From Enterococcus_K sp051713825 (GTDB lineage: Bacteria > Bacillota > Bacilli > Lactobacillales > Enterococcaceae): a DNA stretch of 64,000 nt. The DNA is taken from contig NZ_JBIOQR010000001.1 of the NCBI RefSeq assembly GCF_051713825.1, positions 496,001-560,000 on the forward strand, read 5' to 3'. Each line of letters starts with the position of its first letter. Position 1 is the first letter of the stretch. Shown here piece by piece: positions 34,009-43,140 of this stretch. Position numbers and translations under genes: made by a program. The notes below the pieces were generated by a model, which saw nothing but the letters and a program-made list of their open reading frames with translations, was not told the DNA's origin and did not search any database.

Positions 34009-35586
34009 ATGAAAAAATGGAAAACATCTTTATTAGGACTAACATTATCAGTTGCTTCAATTTTATCACTGGCTGCTTGTGGATCAGGTGATAAGGATGC
34101 GGCAGAAGGTGGGGGCGACAGTAAAGGATTTACTTTGCTTAGTCCAGACCACAGCGCGGATCATCCAAAGAATAAAGATTTATGGATGTGGAAGGAGTAT
34201 GAGAAAAAATCTGGAATTCCTATTACGTGGCAAGAATCAAAAGATATCAACGAAAAGAAAAACCTTCTGTTGTCTGAGTCTAAATTACCAGATGCCTTCT
34301 ATCAAGTTTATTGGACTTCTGATGAGTTAGTGAAGTATGGCGGACAAGGGTTATTCCAACCGATTGAGGGACTATTGGAAAAGCATGCACCAAATTTCTA
34401 CAAACTGATGCAAGAAAATCCTGAGATTAAAAAGAGTATTACAGCGCCAGATGGGCATATTTATTTCTTGCCAGAATTATCGATGGATCCACAGATTATG
34501 GGTCTAACTTTTAGATATTATATCAATAAAGAATGGTTGGATAAATTAGGTTTAGAAAAACCTCGTACAACAGAAGAATTGAAAGAAGTGTTAACGGAGT
34601 TTGTCACAAAAGACCCGAATGGGAATGGAAAAGCAGATGAACAAGGTTGGTATATGAACAGCGGGGAACTACCAAACAGTTTTGAAAAATTATTAATGGC
34701 GGCTTATGGTATGGGAACTGGTGGACGTACAGGGATTGAAACGTCTGTGTATTACGAAACAGATGGTTCTCTTCAATTGACGTTAAATAGCGACAGGATG
34801 AGAGATGTTTGGAAATATGAAGCAGATTTATTCCAAAATAATTTGATGTCAAAAAATGCGTTTGCAGGTGCTGATGGTGATAAATGGCGTGCGGATGCTT
34901 CAAACAATACGGTTGGGTTATGGACTTGGGTAAGCCCTGAATTTATAGGTGGCTCAGTGCAAGATAAATATACACCAATCAATATTATTGCAGGACCTAA
35001 TGGAGATAAAAGTTTAGTTATCAATGGACCAGTTGGTACTTCTGGTTTGGTTATTACGAAAGATTGTAAAGACCCAGGTAAGTTACTAGAATGGGCAGAT
35101 TATTGGTACAGCAAAGAAGGATCAGATTTTGGTTACTTAGGTAAAGAAGGCGTTACGTATCACAAGGTTGATGGCAAAAATGTCTATATTGATAAAATTT
35201 TGAAGTTTGAAAAAGGGGCGCAGCTTGGCTCTTATCAATATCTTGACAATGTGTATGGTGGAGGTTATCCGTACTTGAACCCAACACAAGCAGACCGTGA
35301 TATTGCACAAGGGTTAAAACCTGTAACTTACGATGATTTTAATGATGACGTTATGCCTGAAAAAATGTTGTCTCCTGTTATGCCAACGCCAGAAGAGTCT
35401 GGACAGTTGTCTACTATTATGACAGATATGAATAACTATATAGAGCAAGCTCGTGTGAAATTTGTAACTGGTAAATGGAATTTCACTAGTGATTGGGATA
35501 ACTATGTAGATCAATTAAAGAAAATAGGTTCAGATAAATTGTTAGAAATTCGCCGTACACAATACGAACGATATGATAAAGAATAA
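34009..35586 (+). CDS. LplA/YtcQ-type extracellular oligosaccharide-binding lipoprotein
   Basis: 525 residues. A lipoprotein signal (MKKWKTSLLGL start, lipobox SLAAC with Cys24) anchors it to the outer face of the membrane. Size and motifs (KNKDLWMWKEYEKKSGI, WLDKLGLEKPRTTEEL, DPNGNGKADEQGWY) fit the long family of binding proteins working with LplB/LplC permeases for complex glycans. GGAGG precedes the ATG. The permease genes follow after a hairpin that may keep the binding protein in excess. The related NgtS protein of Streptococcus pneumoniae binds N-glycans, which fits the GH92 gene downstream (inference). Confidence 0.88.
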   Translation: MKKWKTSLLGLTLSVASILSLAACGSGDKDAAEGGGDSKGFTLLSPDHSADHPKNKDLWMWKEYEKKSGIPITWQESKDINEKKNLLLSESKLPDAFYQVYWTSDELVKYGGQGLFQPIEGLLEKHAPNFYKLMQENPEIKKSITAPDGHIYFLPELSMDPQIMGLTFRYYINKEWLDKLGLEKPRTTEELKEVLTEFVTKDPNGNGKADEQGWYMNSGELPNSFEKLLMAAYGMGTGGRTGIETSVYYETDGSLQLTLNSDRMRDVWKYEADLFQNNLMSKNAFAGADGDKWRADASNNTVGLWTWVSPEFIGGSVQDKYTPINIIAGPNGDKSLVINGPVGTSGLVITKDCKDPGKLLEWADYWYSKEGSDFGYLGKEGVTYHKVDGKNVYIDKILKFEKGAQLGSYQYLDNVYGGGYPYLNPTQADRDIAQGLKPVTYDDFNDDVMPEKMLSPVMPTPEESGQLSTIMTDMNNYIEQARVKFVTGKWNFTSDWDNYVDQLKKIGSDKLLEIRRTQYERYDKE

Positions 35587-35605
35587 GTAGATAATTGCTT
35601 ATCTA

Positions 35606-35648
35606 GCCTAGAACTGTGCGTGGACTGCATAGCTCTAGGCATGTCTTT
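35606..35648 (+). terminator. Hairpin between binding-protein and permease genes (attenuator)
   Basis: Arms GCCTAGA (35606-35612) and TCTAGGC (35634-35640) with a loop, followed by a weak T-stretch. A partial terminator here would make more binding protein than permease, as in many ABC importers. Confidence 0.5.
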
Positions 35649-35781
35649 TAAAAATTATAAGTAGCGAATTCGTCTGAAGGACTTTGTTTATAGAAGAAAA
35701 AGTGCATTTGCAGAGGAATACAACGAGGAGAATCCCTAGTTGTCTTCCTGTGAAAGCCTTTAGGAGAGGAAGAATCATTAG

Positions 35782-36750
35782 ATGGTCGATAAATCATTAG
35801 CGAGTAATCAGTCAAAATCACAACAAAAACGGCATGCAAATAAGCCGATTAATCAACTGTTTTATGATATTAATAAGCATAAATGGCTTTATGCAATGTT
35901 GATTGTTCCCATTATTTTTGTAGTTATTTGGAACTATTGGCCAATGTATGGGATAGTCATTGCTTTTAAAGATTATTCACCAGCATTTGGTATTTGGGGA
36001 AGCCCATGGGTTGGATTAAAACATTTCCAACGTTTTTTTGATTCTTACTTTTTTGTAGAAATTATTGGCAATACGTTACGTGTAAGTTTATATAGCTTGT
36101 TAGTGGGCATTCCTTTACCGATTATTTTAGCGTTAATGTTTAACGAAATTAAACGGAAGTGGTTTAAGTCAACTGTTCAGACAATATCGTATATTCCTAA
36201 CTTTATTTCTGTCGTCGTTGTGATTGGTATGGTGACCTTTTTCTTCTCAGACCAAGGCTCTATTAACCAAATTTTGAGTTCTCTTCATATGAAACCAATA
36301 GATTTTCTTGGAAGTGCCAAATGGTTTCCGCATGTGTATGTTTGGTCAGGGATTTGGCAAGGTGTTGGCTGGGGAACCTTGATTTACACAGCTGCAATGT
36401 CTGGTGTTCCTCAAGATCAGTATGAGGCGGCCTATCTGGAAGGAGCTTCTAGAATACAGTGTATCAAAAACATTACTCTTCCAGCGATTATGCCGACGAT
36501 TGTTATCTCAGCTATTCTTGCGACAGGAAGTGTCATGTCTGTTGGGTTTGAAAAGGCCTACTTGCTGCAAAACGCCTCTAACTTAGCTAGTTCAGAAGTA
36601 CTTTCGACGTATACTTACAAAGTTGGTTTGATTAACGGCGAGTACAGTTTTTCTGCGGCGGTCGGTTTGTTTAATAATATCGTGAATTTTGTTATGTTGT
36701 TTATTGTAAACAAGGCGGCACAAAAAACAGGCGAAAATAGTTTGTGGTAG
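35782..36750 (+). CDS. LplB/YteP-type ABC permease subunit
   Basis: 322 residues with six hydrophobic segments. The permease EAA loop is readable as EAAYLEGASRIQCIKNITLP near residues 213-232, the contact to the ATPase. The N-terminal YWPMYGIVIAFKDYSP segment is typical of LplB homologues. Works with the binding lipoprotein before it and the permease after it; no ATPase gene in the locus, so a shared MsmK-type ATPase is expected. Confidence 0.9.
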   Translation: MVDKSLASNQSKSQQKRHANKPINQLFYDINKHKWLYAMLIVPIIFVVIWNYWPMYGIVIAFKDYSPAFGIWGSPWVGLKHFQRFFDSYFFVEIIGNTLRVSLYSLLVGIPLPIILALMFNEIKRKWFKSTVQTISYIPNFISVVVVIGMVTFFFSDQGSINQILSSLHMKPIDFLGSAKWFPHVYVWSGIWQGVGWGTLIYTAAMSGVPQDQYEAAYLEGASRIQCIKNITLPAIMPTIVISAILATGSVMSVGFEKAYLLQNASNLASSEVLSTYTYKVGLINGEYSFSAAVGLFNNIVNFVMLFIVNKAAQKTGENSLW

Positions 36751-36768
36751 GAAGGCGGAAAAATTGTT

Positions 36769-37671
36769 ATGGGAAAAATGAAATATATTTCAACAAAATC
36801 AGATAAAGTTTTTGATGTGATTAATATTATTGTGATTACTCTGTTAACCTTGGTGCTGTTATATCCCATCGTTTTTGTCGTAATGGCCTCCTTTAGTAAT
36901 CCAAACAAGATTTATGAGGTACCGTTATTGCTATGGCCACGGGGCTTTAATATTAATGGGTATACAGAAATTTTAAAAAATAAAGATATTTTGGTAGGAT
37001 TCAAAAATGCCGTTCTTTACACGGGATTGGGCACAATCGTTAGTGTAGTAGTGACCCTTTTAGGTGCCTATCCATTGTCGCGTAAAGATTTGCGTGGTCG
37101 TTCTATGCTGACTCTGTTTTTTACAGTCACGATGTTTTTTGGCGGAGGTTTAATCCCGACTTACTTAGTTAATCAACAATTGGGCATTATTAATACAATC
37201 TGGGTGATGATTTTACCTGGAGCTGTGGGTGTCTATAATATGATTTTGATGCGGACCTACTTCCAACAAAACATTCCATCTGAGCTGGTCGAAAGTGCTT
37301 ATATGGATGGCGCCAATGATTTACAGCTCCTCTATAAAATTATTATCCCACTTTCGACACCGATTATTGTAGTCATCGCTATGTTTAATGGCGTAGGGAG
37401 ATGGAATTCTTACTTCGATGCAATGATTTATTTGCGCGATCGAGCGAAGTTCCCTTTACAACTGATTTTGCGAGAAATCTTAATTCAAGGTCAATTTGGG
37501 GACGATGTGAATCAGACATTGGTGGGGAGTGCCCAAGAGCAGCTGATGATGTTAAAACTGACATTAAAATATAGTGTGGTTATCATTTCTACTTTGCCGG
37601 TGTTACTTTTCTATCCAATTGTTGCAAAATATTTTGAAAAAGGCATTTTAGTCGGTTCTATAAAGGGGTAA
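36769..37671 (+). CDS. LplC/YtcP-type ABC permease subunit
   Basis: 300 residues, six hydrophobic segments, EAA-like loop ESAYMDGANDLQLLYKIIIP (about 178-197), and the end GILVGSIKG that closes LplC-type proteins. Starts 18 bp after the first permease gene; GGAAGGCGG is the ribosome site. Second half of the heterodimeric oligosaccharide channel. Confidence 0.9.
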   Translation: MGKMKYISTKSDKVFDVINIIVITLLTLVLLYPIVFVVMASFSNPNKIYEVPLLLWPRGFNINGYTEILKNKDILVGFKNAVLYTGLGTIVSVVVTLLGAYPLSRKDLRGRSMLTLFFTVTMFFGGGLIPTYLVNQQLGIINTIWVMILPGAVGVYNMILMRTYFQQNIPSELVESAYMDGANDLQLLYKIIIPLSTPIIVVIAMFNGVGRWNSYFDAMIYLRDRAKFPLQLILREILIQGQFGDDVNQTLVGSAQEQLMMLKLTLKYSVVIISTLPVLLFYPIVAKYFEKGILVGSIKG

Positions 37672-37677
37672 GCAAAA

Positions 37678-38310
37678 ATGGTGAATAAGATATATGACGT
37701 ATTTAATCGTATCTATTATTTGATGAAGCTAAATGGTCTGTGGTTACTATTTACTTTCTTAGGTGGTGTAGTTCTGGGGGTGATTCCTTCAACGATTGCT
37801 CTTTATGCGTGTATTCGTCAACAGATTAGAAGTGAGGAAGAGACGCATCTTTATCAAATGTATAAAAAATATTATTTTGAAAATTTCCGTAGAAGCTTAT
37901 TGTTCAGTGGTGTGGGTCTTGTTATAGCGATATTTTTTCTAGCAGAAACTATTGTTTTAGCTAATCTTGGCACAAATACTCACCTTCTCTTAGAACTGAC
38001 AATCAAAGTAACAAGACTCTTGATTTTATTAGGTGTGGCAATGTTCTTTCCAGTTTTTGTTCATTTTGAGGTTTACGGGAGTAAGACAGTCATTCAACCC
38101 ATGATCTTTCTGTTAATTTGTCCTTTAGAAGTCATTTACTGCTGTGTCATTCTAGTAGTTACGCTGTTGGTATTTGCTATTAGTCCGTTATTGGTTCTGT
38201 TTATCGGAATCGCGTTACCAGCCTATGGGATGAGTTTAGTCATGCAGAGAAAATTCAATCGTCTTGAAAAAAATATTAACTTTTCTGTTGGAGTAGAGAT
38301 TGAAGGCTAA
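37678..38310 (+). CDS. DUF624 (YesL-type) membrane protein
   Basis: 210 residues with five or so hydrophobic segments and the DUF624 opening (FNRIYYLMKLNGLWLLFTFLGG, of which LNGLWLLFTFLGG is the core, then PSTIALYACIRQQ). Such proteins regularly accompany Lpl-type importers and glycosidases; their role is not established. Six bp after the permease gene, one bp before the next frame, so clearly part of the operon. Confidence 0.85.
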   Translation: MVNKIYDVFNRIYYLMKLNGLWLLFTFLGGVVLGVIPSTIALYACIRQQIRSEEETHLYQMYKKYYFENFRRSLLFSGVGLVIAIFFLAETIVLANLGTNTHLLLELTIKVTRLLILLGVAMFFPVFVHFEVYGSKTVIQPMIFLLICPLEVIYCCVILVVTLLVFAISPLLVLFIGIALPAYGMSLVMQRKFNRLEKNINFSVGVEIEG

Positions 38311-38343
38311 ATGAAGCTCTTCAATAAAGGAGTAGATAAACTA

Positions 38344-40470
38344 ATGAATGTAACAAGTATTGATACAAGACATGCAACAAGTAACTCATTTGAACTCTCT
38401 CGGGGCAACTGTTTTCCGTTCACAGGGGTTCCTTTTGGGATGAATTATTTTGGCATTGAGACACATGATGATAATTGGTGGTTTCATCCAGAAGCAAGTC
38501 ACTATCGTGGGATTCGATTATCCCATCAACCAACGATGTGGGCAGGAACAAAAGGAGATTTTTGTTCAGTCCGTTTATTGCCGTTCACTAAAAATACAAA
38601 AGGCTTAACCGTTGTTCCCTATGCACCAGAAAATTCTGAGTTTCACCCTAACTATTTGAAGATTTATCAAAAGAATAATCAACTTGAAACCGTGGTAACT
38701 CCTTCTGACTATGGTGCGTTGATTACGATGGATTCTCCACAAGATGAAAAAGGCTTGATGGTTAGTTTTCCAACAGAGGGTGTCATTACAAAGGCTCAAG
38801 GGACCGTTATTGAAGGTTATTCTAAACAGCTTCATACACACAGAACGAGACCTTTAAAATTGTATTTTCATATTGAGACCTCATCAAAAATCGTCTCGTT
38901 TTCAGAAAAAGATACACAGGTCTATGAGATTGTTTTCTCTGATGCTGAATCTGTCGAGTTGCGTATGGGGACTTCATTTATCTCAAAAGAGTATGCAATA
39001 AGGAATCTACCCACGGAATCTGCTGAGAATATGTTAATGCATGTCACCAAGTTATGGGAAGATAAATTAAATAAGATCGAAGTAACGGATGCGGATCCCG
39101 ACAAAGTGGCAACCTTTTATCACAACATGTATCGGGCATTCTTGTATCCACAGAGATTATATGAATTTGATGAAGCACATCAACCGGTGCATCGGGATGC
39201 GTATTCAAATGAAGTGAAATCAGGATATCTGTATATGAATAATGGCTTTTGGGACACTGCTAGAACGGTTTATCCACTGTTTTCATTAATTGAAATGGAT
39301 GAGTATCCCAAAATTTTGGAAGGTTTTTTAAATAGTTATCGTGAAAGTGGCTTTTTACCAAAATGGTTGTCTCCAGAAGATTCAGGTGGTATGCCTGGGA
39401 ATTATATTGATGCAGTAATTGCTGATGCAGCCTCGAAGAAAATTGTCCCAGATTTGATGCCCGAATTTCTCCAAGGGATGATACACTCTGCTGAGGTACA
39501 GGAAGAGACCCGTTCTGCGGGACGTTCTTATGTTCATGAATATAACGAATATGGTTATGTTCCGTCTGATTTGCATGAATCGGTCAATCATACATTGGAC
39601 TACAGTTATAGTGATTACTGTATTTCAGTAGTGGCTAAAACGCTAGGCGAGGAGAAAATAGCGAACGAGTTTGCGAAACGTTCTTATCGTTATCAAAATC
39701 TATTTTCTAAAAAAGATCAATTTATGGTAGCCCGCGATCGCGATGGAAAATTCAAAGAAGAATTCAGCCCATTTTCATGGGGTGGAGACTATACGGAAGG
39801 TTCAGCGTGGCACTCTAGTTTTGCTGTGAGCCATGATATTCAAGGATTGATTGAACTATACGGTGGTTTGCCTGAGTTTGAGAAAATTTTGACTCGTTTA
39901 GCCAATACTCGACCTGAATATACAGTAGAAGGGTATGGACATGTGATTCATGAGATGGCGGAAATGGAAGTGAATGGTTTTGGACAAATAAATGTGGGCA
40001 ATCAACCTAGTTTCCACTTACCGTATCTTTTCAGTTTTATCCATAAGCCTTATTTTATGCAGCCTTTATTAAAACAAGCAGTTAGTAGATTGTTCAGTGC
40101 TGGCTGGAAAGGGTACCCAGGTGATGAGGATAATGGCAGCATGTCTACATGGTATCTGTTTAATGCATTAGGATTCTATCCATTTTGTCCTGGGAGTAAA
40201 GAGTATCTATTTGGCATGCCAAACTTTGATCAGGCGATTATTCATTTATCAAATGGCAACCGTGTCGTTCTGAAAACAGAATTGAACTATCCTCAGCAAC
40301 AATTTATCAATCGAGTAAAAACATCAGGTGGGGATTATCGTAATTGTTTTATTTCGCATGATGAATTGCTTTCCGGAACAGAGTTAACATTTGAATTGGG
40401 GATGGTTCCCAACATTGACTGTTTTAACGAAAAAGTACCATTCAGCATGAGTCAACATAAGGACCAGTAG
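38344..40470 (+). CDS. Glycoside hydrolase family 92, alpha-mannosidase
   Basis: 708 residues from ATG 38344, with AAAGGAG eleven bases upstream (an in-frame ATG 33 bases earlier has no site). GH92 exo-alpha-mannosidases are calcium-dependent and usually trim alpha-1,2- or other alpha-mannosides of N-glycans or yeast mannan. Visible hallmarks: the N-terminal sandwich with NSFELSRGNCFPFTGVPFG and RLSHQP, the barrel with FWDTARTVYPL, GGDYTEGSAWHSSF, HEMAEMEVNGFGQINVGNQP and the catalytic-acid loop GDEDNGSMSTWYLFNALGFYP. No signal peptide, so it acts on imported glycans. It implies the importer brings in mannose-rich oligosaccharides. Confidence 0.92.
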   Translation: MNVTSIDTRHATSNSFELSRGNCFPFTGVPFGMNYFGIETHDDNWWFHPEASHYRGIRLSHQPTMWAGTKGDFCSVRLLPFTKNTKGLTVVPYAPENSEFHPNYLKIYQKNNQLETVVTPSDYGALITMDSPQDEKGLMVSFPTEGVITKAQGTVIEGYSKQLHTHRTRPLKLYFHIETSSKIVSFSEKDTQVYEIVFSDAESVELRMGTSFISKEYAIRNLPTESAENMLMHVTKLWEDKLNKIEVTDADPDKVATFYHNMYRAFLYPQRLYEFDEAHQPVHRDAYSNEVKSGYLYMNNGFWDTARTVYPLFSLIEMDEYPKILEGFLNSYRESGFLPKWLSPEDSGGMPGNYIDAVIADAASKKIVPDLMPEFLQGMIHSAEVQEETRSAGRSYVHEYNEYGYVPSDLHESVNHTLDYSYSDYCISVVAKTLGEEKIANEFAKRSYRYQNLFSKKDQFMVARDRDGKFKEEFSPFSWGGDYTEGSAWHSSFAVSHDIQGLIELYGGLPEFEKILTRLANTRPEYTVEGYGHVIHEMAEMEVNGFGQINVGNQPSFHLPYLFSFIHKPYFMQPLLKQAVSRLFSAGWKGYPGDEDNGSMSTWYLFNALGFYPFCPGSKEYLFGMPNFDQAIIHLSNGNRVVLKTELNYPQQQFINRVKTSGGDYRNCFISHDELLSGTELTFELGMVPNIDCFNEKVPFSMSQHKDQ

Positions 40471-40561
40471 TGAACGAAAAAGTAGTTGCAAATTAAAAGG
40501 GTTAAACGTTTGGGTTAAGTGTTAATGGAGGTTGCTAGCCTGAGAAACTTAAATAATGAGT

Positions 40562-40660
40562 CTAGTTAAAGGACGGGGATTTCTGTAAGAAAGAATAGTG
40601 ATCCTCTAGAGCATCGATAATTGTTTCTTTAGAAATGGCGTCTTGCTTATGTTGGCTCAC
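40562..40660 (-). other. Possible tiny ORF or gene-start remnant (32 codons)
   Basis: A minus-strand frame starting at GTG 40660 with AGGAAAGG eight bases upstream encodes 32 residues (start VSQHKQDAISKETIIDALED) to a TAG at 40562. It looks like the helical start of a regulator cut short, but similarity is too short to name. It lies in the 255-bp gap between GH92 and the next gene, where nothing else is seen. Confidence 0.25.
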
Positions 40661-40725
40661 GTATCAGACCTTTCCTCTATTTGTTGGAAAAACAGAAAAT
40701 AAGAACAGAAATAGGAGCTTTTAAT

Positions 40726-42705
40726 ATGGTTAAAGTAAATCGTGCATCATCTATCCCGTTGTTTTTAAGTGATCCATATTTTTCAATATGGTCACCAGCA
40801 GATAAATTGACTGACTGTGATACACAAAGCTGGACGGGAAAAGAACAACCAGTACGCGGATACATTACGGTGGGAGAGACGACTTATCGTTTTATGGGAG
40901 CAGATGGCCTTATTCCTAGCATTCCACAAACGAATCTAGAGGTCACCGCAACCCAAACGAAGTATACCTTTGAAAATGATAGAGTAAAACTAGAAGTCGT
41001 TTTTTCAGTGGATTTAAATCTTGAAGATCTTTATACAATCAGTGAACCTGTTACGGTGGTTACCACAAAAGCAGTTGCTAAGATGAGTGAAGAATTGGCT
41101 GTTCGATTGACTTTTTCAGAAGAAATATGTCGCGATACGCTTGAAAAAGAACCTTTACACTGGAAGGAAATCATAACACCAACGGAGAATATTGTTTGGA
41201 TGGGGAAAGGAAGACAAACGCCATTAGATTCGACAGGAGACTTAATTGATATCAATTGGGGGTATCTTTATTTAGCCGCAACAAATCAAACAAACATTCG
41301 ATATGAGAAACGACGTGAGAACTTAGTTGCAACTTATCCGTTAACCTCTGATGCGCCAGTCTCTATAGTAGTCGCTTATGATGATGTTCATTCGATTAAC
41401 TATTTTGGCACACCAACTAATGCGTTATGGAAAGAAAAATATACGGGGATTTTTGCGCTACTAAAAGAGTATCTTGAAACTCTATCTGAACGTTTGAGTG
41501 ATTGCGAACGTATTGATAAAAAAATTAGTGAGTCCGCACTTATAGTTGGTGGAGAGAGCTTGGATTTTCTGACGGCATTTAGTTATCGACAATCTATTTG
41601 TGCGCACAAGTTAATACGTGATCCAGAAGGTGAAATTGTTTTTCTATCAAAAGAATGTAGCTCAAATGGGTGCATTGGAACGGTAGATATCAGCTACCCG
41701 TCCATTCCGTTATATTTACTTTATCAAACGGAGTTGGCAAAAGGTATGTTAAGACCCGTGTATAAATTTGCTTCGTTACCAGTGTGGGAATATGATTTTG
41801 CTCCTCATGATGTGGGGTGTTATCCATATGCTACTGGTCAAGTATACGGAGAGCAGACTCATATCGGCTCTAAAGATTGGTCTAATCGAGCAGTGAGAGA
41901 TACTATTTATGATTACTACCAATTACCAGCTGGCCAAGCAGTCTATAATTTTGAACAGCAAATGCCTATTGAAGAAAGCGGCAATATGTTGGCGATGGTT
42001 TCAGCTATTTATTTACGAGATAAAGAAGAGAGTTTTTTCAAAGAGCATATGGACACGAACCTTATGTGGGCGGACTATTTGGTAAAATTTGGGCAAAATC
42101 CGGAAAATCAATTATGTACAGATGATTTTGCAGGACACTTGGCTCATAATTGTAATCTTTCTTTAAAGGCGATTACAGCACTAGGACTATTTGGCAAAGC
42201 ACTGACGGCAATGGGGGTACAGGAAAAAGGCGCTCGCTATACTACATGTGCGCACAAAATGGCTCAAGCTTGGATGGAAACTGCTATTTCATCAAAAGAG
42301 CATACGCCTCTTGCCTTTGATAGACCTGATAGCTGGAGTATGAAGTACAATATTGTTTGGGATAAATTATTTGATTTAGGGCTATTTCCAGAAGAGGTTA
42401 TGCAAAAAGAATTAAGTAAGTATCTAGAAGAAATCAATGAATTTGGCGTTCCTCTAGACAATCGGGCGGAGTATACAAAAGCCGATTGGATAGTCTGGAT
42501 TTCCATCTTTGCAAACGAAAACACGACGAGAGAAAAATTATTATCTCCTATTCGTCATTATATCGAATGTACTGAGAATCGAGTACCGTTTTCAGATTGG
42601 TATGATACCAAAGATGCGCATGTCATGAACTTTAAGAATCGAACCGTTGTTGGGGCGATGTTCATGCCACTTTTAAAAGAAGCATTAGCTACTGAGTCAA
42701 AATAA
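40726..42705 (+). CDS. DUF4965/glutaminase-A-like protein
   Basis: 659 residues from ATG 40726 (AGGAG nine bases upstream). No signal peptide. An N-terminal beta domain (SSIPLFLSDPYFSIWSP, matching DUF4964/5127) precedes an alpha/alpha-barrel-like domain with VFLSKECSSNGCIGTVD, VWEYDFAPHDVGCYPYATGQ, PIEESGNMLAMVSAIY and DDFAGHLAHNCNLSLKAI, the pattern of fungal GtaA-type 'glutaminases'. The fold and its place after GH92 suggest a glycosidase or glycan-modifying enzyme; true glutaminase activity is doubtful here (inference). Last gene of the glycan locus. Confidence 0.8.
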   Translation: MVKVNRASSIPLFLSDPYFSIWSPADKLTDCDTQSWTGKEQPVRGYITVGETTYRFMGADGLIPSIPQTNLEVTATQTKYTFENDRVKLEVVFSVDLNLEDLYTISEPVTVVTTKAVAKMSEELAVRLTFSEEICRDTLEKEPLHWKEIITPTENIVWMGKGRQTPLDSTGDLIDINWGYLYLAATNQTNIRYEKRRENLVATYPLTSDAPVSIVVAYDDVHSINYFGTPTNALWKEKYTGIFALLKEYLETLSERLSDCERIDKKISESALIVGGESLDFLTAFSYRQSICAHKLIRDPEGEIVFLSKECSSNGCIGTVDISYPSIPLYLLYQTELAKGMLRPVYKFASLPVWEYDFAPHDVGCYPYATGQVYGEQTHIGSKDWSNRAVRDTIYDYYQLPAGQAVYNFEQQMPIEESGNMLAMVSAIYLRDKEESFFKEHMDTNLMWADYLVKFGQNPENQLCTDDFAGHLAHNCNLSLKAITALGLFGKALTAMGVQEKGARYTTCAHKMAQAWMETAISSKEHTPLAFDRPDSWSMKYNIVWDKLFDLGLFPEEVMQKELSKYLEEINEFGVPLDNRAEYTKADWIVWISIFANENTTREKLLSPIRHYIECTENRVPFSDWYDTKDAHVMNFKNRTVVGAMFMPLLKEALATESK

Positions 42706-42757
42706 CAGGAGAGATTCGATTAGATAAGTCTTGTAACTGCCAGTTTTGCTGGACTTA

Positions 42758-43140
42758 GAGGTTGGGACAGAAGTGTTTAACTCCGAGAACCGGGTAGGTA
42801 CTGTGCAACATCAACTCATACTTCGTTGTGTTTTACAGCACCGATTAGGTACTGTGCAACATCAACTCATGCTTCGTTGTGTTTTACAGCAATAAGAGGG
42901 AATTCACGGAAATGACAAGAAACACGAAAGCCTTTCTTTCGATGTTGATTGATTCCTACATGGTGCTCTTCAAATTTTTGTGAATTTCAGCTTATTTCCG
43001 AACCTTCAACTCTAGCATGTCTCATGCGTAGAAGTTGTTGAGAGCGGAACAACGTGAAGATGGAGTTGCTTCTGTATCCACCGTTTATTCGGATAAAAAG
43101 AGGCTGGGACATAGCTTGTAGAGTTATGTCCCACGCTCGT
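42758..43140 (+). repeat. Intergenic repeat R1 (plus orientation)
   Basis: Begins GAGGTTGGGACAGAAG and ends with the hairpin GGGACATA...TATGTCCC (43107-43132). Large parts recur as the reverse complement at 58533-58763 (R3), and the ends resemble 55181-55295 (R2). Typical of 'gggacagaa' intergenic elements of enterococci and relatives. R1 contains extra inserted sequence and a 46-bp tandem duplication not in R3. Confidence 0.8.
42795..42891 (+). repeat. 46-bp tandem duplication inside R1
   Basis: Units at 42795-42840 and 42846-42891 start TAGGTACTGTGCAACATCAA and end TTTTACAGCA, differing at one base (catac/catgc), with a five-base spacer. A degenerate third unit starts at 43467. Not a CRISPR: too few units and no variable spacers. 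Confidence 0.85.
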
